DNA of 64,000 nt from Gammaproteobacteria bacterium (lineage in GTDB: Bacteria; Pseudomonadota; Gammaproteobacteria; Steroidobacterales; GCA-2729495), in the NCBI GenBank assembly GCA_030426355.1, contig JAUHYQ010000002.1, positions 124,001-188,000 on the forward strand, given 5' to 3'. Below the pieces are notes generated by a model, which was not told the origin of the DNA, did not search any database, and worked only from the letters and a program-made list of their open reading frames with translations. Shown here in pieces: positions 61,711 to 64,000 of the stretch. Made by a program: the position numbers and the translations under genes. Numbering within the stretch: the first letter of the stretch is position 1; every line of letters starts with the position of its first letter.

Positions 61711-62595
61711 TTAGCGACTCATGCTCAGCACATAAGCGGCTACCAGTCTTACGCGATCTTCACCCAACAAATCAATATGAGCGGGCATTTCATTGGTCTT
61801 GCCGCCCATTATGATGCCCTTCATGTCGGCAGTGCTGTCGCCGTGCAGCCAAATATCATCGCGCAGATTAGGCCCTCCCAGAGCCTGATTGCCTTCGGCG
61901 TTCAGTCCGTGGCAGCCAATACAGCCCGACGTCATGAATTTCTGCTTGCCGGCTGCTGCCTCAGCGCTGTCCGGGTTATCGCTGCGCAGAAATGCAATGA
62001 TGGCATCGGCACCGTCATCACCGACGACCGCGCCCATCGGCGCCATGATGCCCGTCCGGCCATTCGCAATGGTCGCATACACGGTCTCCGGATTGCCGCC
62101 GTAAAGCCAGTCATTGTCCGTCAGGTCGGGGAACCCCTTGGCGCCTCGTCCGTCCGAGCCATGGCAAGCAGCGCAAACGTTCAAGAACACGTTACGACCA
62201 ATGCTAAGCGCGGCCTCATTGCTGCTTAGCTCCATCAGATTCTGATCACGAAAGGCCGCGTAAACATCGTCAAGTTTTTCAGCGCTGGCGGCCATTTCGT
62301 TCTCATACTGGCCGTATTGCGACCACCCGAGGGTACCTGAAAAGTTACCAAAACCCGGATAGAGAATCAGGTATGCGATCGTGAAAATGATCGTCAGATA
62401 AAACGTATTCAGCCACCACTTTGGCAGCGGGTTATTGTTCTCCTTTAGATCGCCATCCCAGGTATGTCCCGTGGACAGATCACCTTCGGCTTGTTCATCG
62501 GTGCGCATGTGCATGGTCCACCAGATCAGCCAGCCGCAGCCGCCGACATTGATAATGACCAGCACGATGACAAATATGCTCCACGAAGTGCTCAT
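61711..62595 (-). CDS. ccoP: CcoP, dihaem cytochrome c subunit of cbb3 oxidase
   Basis: CcoP carries electrons into the cbb3 cytochrome oxidase. The 294-residue protein has N-terminal membrane segments (residues about 5-27 and 62-82) and two periplasmic c-type haem sites, CAACH at residues 141-145 and CIGCH at 225-229, with distal methionines in GIMAPMGAV and NEMPAHIDLLG. It follows ccoQ with a two-base gap. Confidence 0.96.
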   Translation of the reverse strand: MSTSWSIFVIVLVIINVGGCGWLIWWTMHMRTDEQAEGDLSTGHTWDGDLKENNNPLPKWWLNTFYLTIIFTIAYLILYPGFGNFSGTLGWSQYGQYENEMAASAEKLDDVYAAFRDQNLMELSSNEAALSIGRNVFLNVCAACHGSDGRGAKGFPDLTDNDWLYGGNPETVYATIANGRTGIMAPMGAVVGDDGADAIIAFLRSDNPDSAEAAAGKQKFMTSGCIGCHGLNAEGNQALGGPNLRDDIWLHGDSTADMKGIIMGGKTNEMPAHIDLLGEDRVRLVAAYVLSMSR

Positions 62596-62597
62596 GA

Positions 62598-62783
62598 TTA
62601 TTTTGCTCCTCCGTTAACACCCGGAATACGCCCCGAGCTTTCCCGGGCATCGTTTTCAAGGGGCAGATTGGCGGCTTCTTCAAAGTCGTCCTTTCGGCGT
62701 GCGCTCCAGGCCCACCAGACAACGCCTATAAAAGCGACAAACATAATTAATGTATACAGTCCTCTGAGAAATCCGGCATCCAT
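62598..62783 (-). CDS. ccoQ: CcoQ, small subunit of cbb3 oxidase
   Basis: CcoQ is a 61-residue single-span membrane protein that stabilises the oxidase complex. It starts MDAGFLRGLYTLIMFVAFIG and has the WWAWS segment, typical of the family, followed by a charged tail. It lies between ccoO and ccoP with one- and two-base gaps. Confidence 0.93.
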   Translation of the reverse strand: MDAGFLRGLYTLIMFVAFIGVVWWAWSARRKDDFEEAANLPLENDARESSGRIPGVNGGAK

Positions 62784-62784
62784 G

Positions 62785-63402
62785 TCATTGCCCCCGCGTT
62801 TTTATCGCCATGCCCAGATTTTGCAGGTATGCGATCAGTGCTTGCAGTTCGGTTTTGCCATCTACCGCGGCCGTCGCGCCTGCAACGTCATCATCGGTAT
62901 ATGGAACACCGAGCGTTTTCATTCCCGCCATCTTGATCGGGGTGCGGCTGGCATCGATTTCCGCCTCCGCCAGCCACGGATAAGAAGGCATATTGGATTC
63001 AGGCACCACATCCCGTGGATTCATGAGATGTACGCGATGCCATTCATCGGAGTAGCGACCGCCCACCCGAGCCAGATCCGGTCCGGTGCGTTTGGAGCCA
63101 AACTGAAAGGGATGATCCCAAACGGTTTCCCCGGCTTCCGAGTATGGCCCATAGCGCTCGGTCTCTGCGCGGAAGGGGCGAACCATCTGCGAATGGCAGT
63201 TGTAGCAGCCTTCGCGAATGTAAATATCGCGACCTTCCAGTTCCAGGGCCGTGTAAGGACGCATGCCTTCCACCGGATCCGATGCAGTTCGTGACAGCAT
63301 CAGCGGAATGATTTCTGCCAGGCCGCCCAGGCTGATGACAACAATGATGAGGATGGCCATCAAGCCGATATTTTTTTCAACGATATCGTGTTTCATATTC
63401 AT
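62785..63402 (-). CDS. ccoO: CcoO, monohaem cytochrome c subunit of cbb3 oxidase
   Basis: CcoO passes electrons from CcoP to CcoN. The 205-residue protein has one N-terminal membrane anchor and a periplasmic cytochrome c domain with haem site [14 protein letters not shown], plus the CcoO-specific segments [16 protein letters not shown] and NMPSYPWL with the axial Met. It lies between ccoN and ccoQ, seven bases after the ccoN stop. Confidence 0.97.
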   Translation of the reverse strand: MNMKHDIVEKNIGLMAILIIVVISLGGLAEIIPLMLSRTASDPVEGMRPYTALELEGRDIYIREGCYNCHSQMVRPFRAETERYGPYSEAGETVWDHPFQFGSKRTGPDLARVGGRYSDEWHRVHLMNPRDVVPESNMPSYPWLAEAEIDASRTPIKMAGMKTLGVPYTDDDVAGATAAVDGKTELQALIAYLQNLGMAIKTRGQ

Positions 63403-63409
63403 CCCCTCC

Positions 63410-64000
63410 TTAAGCCGGATCAGCGACGGGCACGGGTGCCGGCGTTTTTGACTCGGCCACTGTCTTCCAGACGTTGTAGGCCATGATCAATGCGCCCGCC
63501 AGGAACAACGTGCCCCCCACAAGTCTGATGGCGTAGAAGGGATAGGTGGCTTTGAGACTTTCGACAAACGTGTAAGTCAGTGTGCCGTCCTCGTTCACAG
63601 CGCGCCACATCAGCCCTTGCATGACGCCTGCCATCCACATTGAGGCGATATACAAGACGGTGCCAATGGTGGAAGTCCAGAAATGCGTGTCAATGAGCTT
63701 AATGCTGTACATGGATTCGCGTCCCAGCACGCGAGGCAGGAGTGCGTAGATGCAGCCCATGGAAATCATCGCCACCCAGCCAAGCGCCCCGGAGTGCACA
63801 TGCCCGATGGTCCAGTCAGTGTAGTGAGACAGCGCGTTGACCGTCTTGATCGACATCATCGGCCCTTCAAAAGTGGACATGCCATAGAAGGACAAACTGA
63901 CGATCATGAACTTGAGGATAGGGTCGGTGCGTAACTTATGCCACGCGCCGGAAAGGGTCATGATGCCGTTGATCATGCCGCCCCAACTCGGTGCAAACAG
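63410..64000 (-). CDS. ccoN: CcoN, catalytic subunit of cbb3 oxidase (C-terminal part)
   Basis: CcoN is the haem-copper catalytic subunit. Only the last 196 or so residues are within the window; the frame stays open to the right edge, where it reads [20 protein letters not shown]. Diagnostic features are [19 protein letters not shown] and [17 protein letters not shown], which carry the haem-ligating and proton-path residues of the C-terminal helices. The remaining N-terminal part and the cluster promoter lie outside the window. Confidence 0.96.
   Translation of the reverse strand: MFAPSWGGMINGIMTLSGAWHKLRTDPILKFMIVSLSFYGMSTFEGPMMSIKTVNALSHYTDWTIGHVHSGALGWVAMISMGCIYALLPRVLGRESMYSIKLIDTHFWTSTIGTVLYIASMWMAGVMQGLMWRAVNEDGTLTYTFVESLKATYPFYAIRLVGGTLFLAGALIMAYNVWKTVAESKTPAPVPVADPA

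Overview
The window is a chromosomal segment of a gammaproteobacterium, probably free-living and aerobic to microaerobic. The evidence is the conserved order of housekeeping genes: the division and cell-wall cluster murG-murC-murB-ddl-ftsQ-ftsA-ftsZ-lpxC, then dciA, an M23 peptidase, secA, mutT, zapD, coaE and the type IV pilus block pilD-pilC-pilB-pilA-pilR-pilS, followed by sucCD, nadE and the divergent bamD / rluD-pgeF pair. DciA in place of DnaC, a sigma-54/PilSR-controlled pilin and a cbb3 oxidase cluster resemble Pseudomonas-like or marine lineages rather than enterics. I cannot name the genus. No tRNA, rRNA, CRISPR array, prophage or insertion sequence was seen.

Layout. 1-8407 (+) peptidoglycan precursor, division and lipid A genes in a tightly overlapping run. 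8468-13583 dciA (-), then a c-di-GMP (GEMM-I) riboswitch in front of an M23 peptidase, secA and mutT. 13580-23667 (-) zapD, coaE and the pilus genes, with two tandem pilins, a consensus sigma-54 promoter and the PilSR two-component system. 23924-30255 central metabolism and envelope genes. 30391-34779 an accessory cluster of an alpha/beta hydrolase, an 88-residue protein, a two-domain cupin, a class III CoA-transferase and an amidohydrolase-like protein. 34945-38928 a TPP-riboswitch-controlled thiamine salvage operon (TonB-dependent receptor, YkoF-like protein, PnuT, kinase). 38966-46059 an exosortase/exopolysaccharide block (heparinase-like protein, exosortase-EpsI fusion, WecB, PrsT). 46059-50707 a flavin oxidase, an orphan protein, glnS and yhhQ. 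50720-55572 an RND efflux pump with a PadR regulator. 55871-57091 a diguanylate cyclase. 57186-64000 (-) the cbb3 cytochrome oxidase genes ccoNOQP and assembly genes ccoGHIS, with ccoN cut by the window edge.

How the parts connect. Cyclic di-GMP appears at both ends: a diguanylate cyclase sits beside the cbb3 cluster, and a GEMM-I riboswitch controls the cell-wall peptidase just upstream of secA. The thiamine operon contains every step from outer-membrane capture to phosphorylation under one riboswitch. The pilus genes carry their own sigma-54 circuit.

The most unusual observation is inside SecA. Near the start of its preprotein cross-linking domain (about residues 254-311) the protein carries an in-frame stretch that aligns closely with the N-terminal domain of translation initiation factor IF3. 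A short open frame and a nested hairpin also lie directly upstream of secA, in the position SecM has in E. coli. Other points of interest are a 50-bp tandem duplication that creates a coupled micro-ORF between pilS and pilR, a hydrolase lacking its catalytic Ser and His, and a CcoH protein reduced to its membrane anchor.
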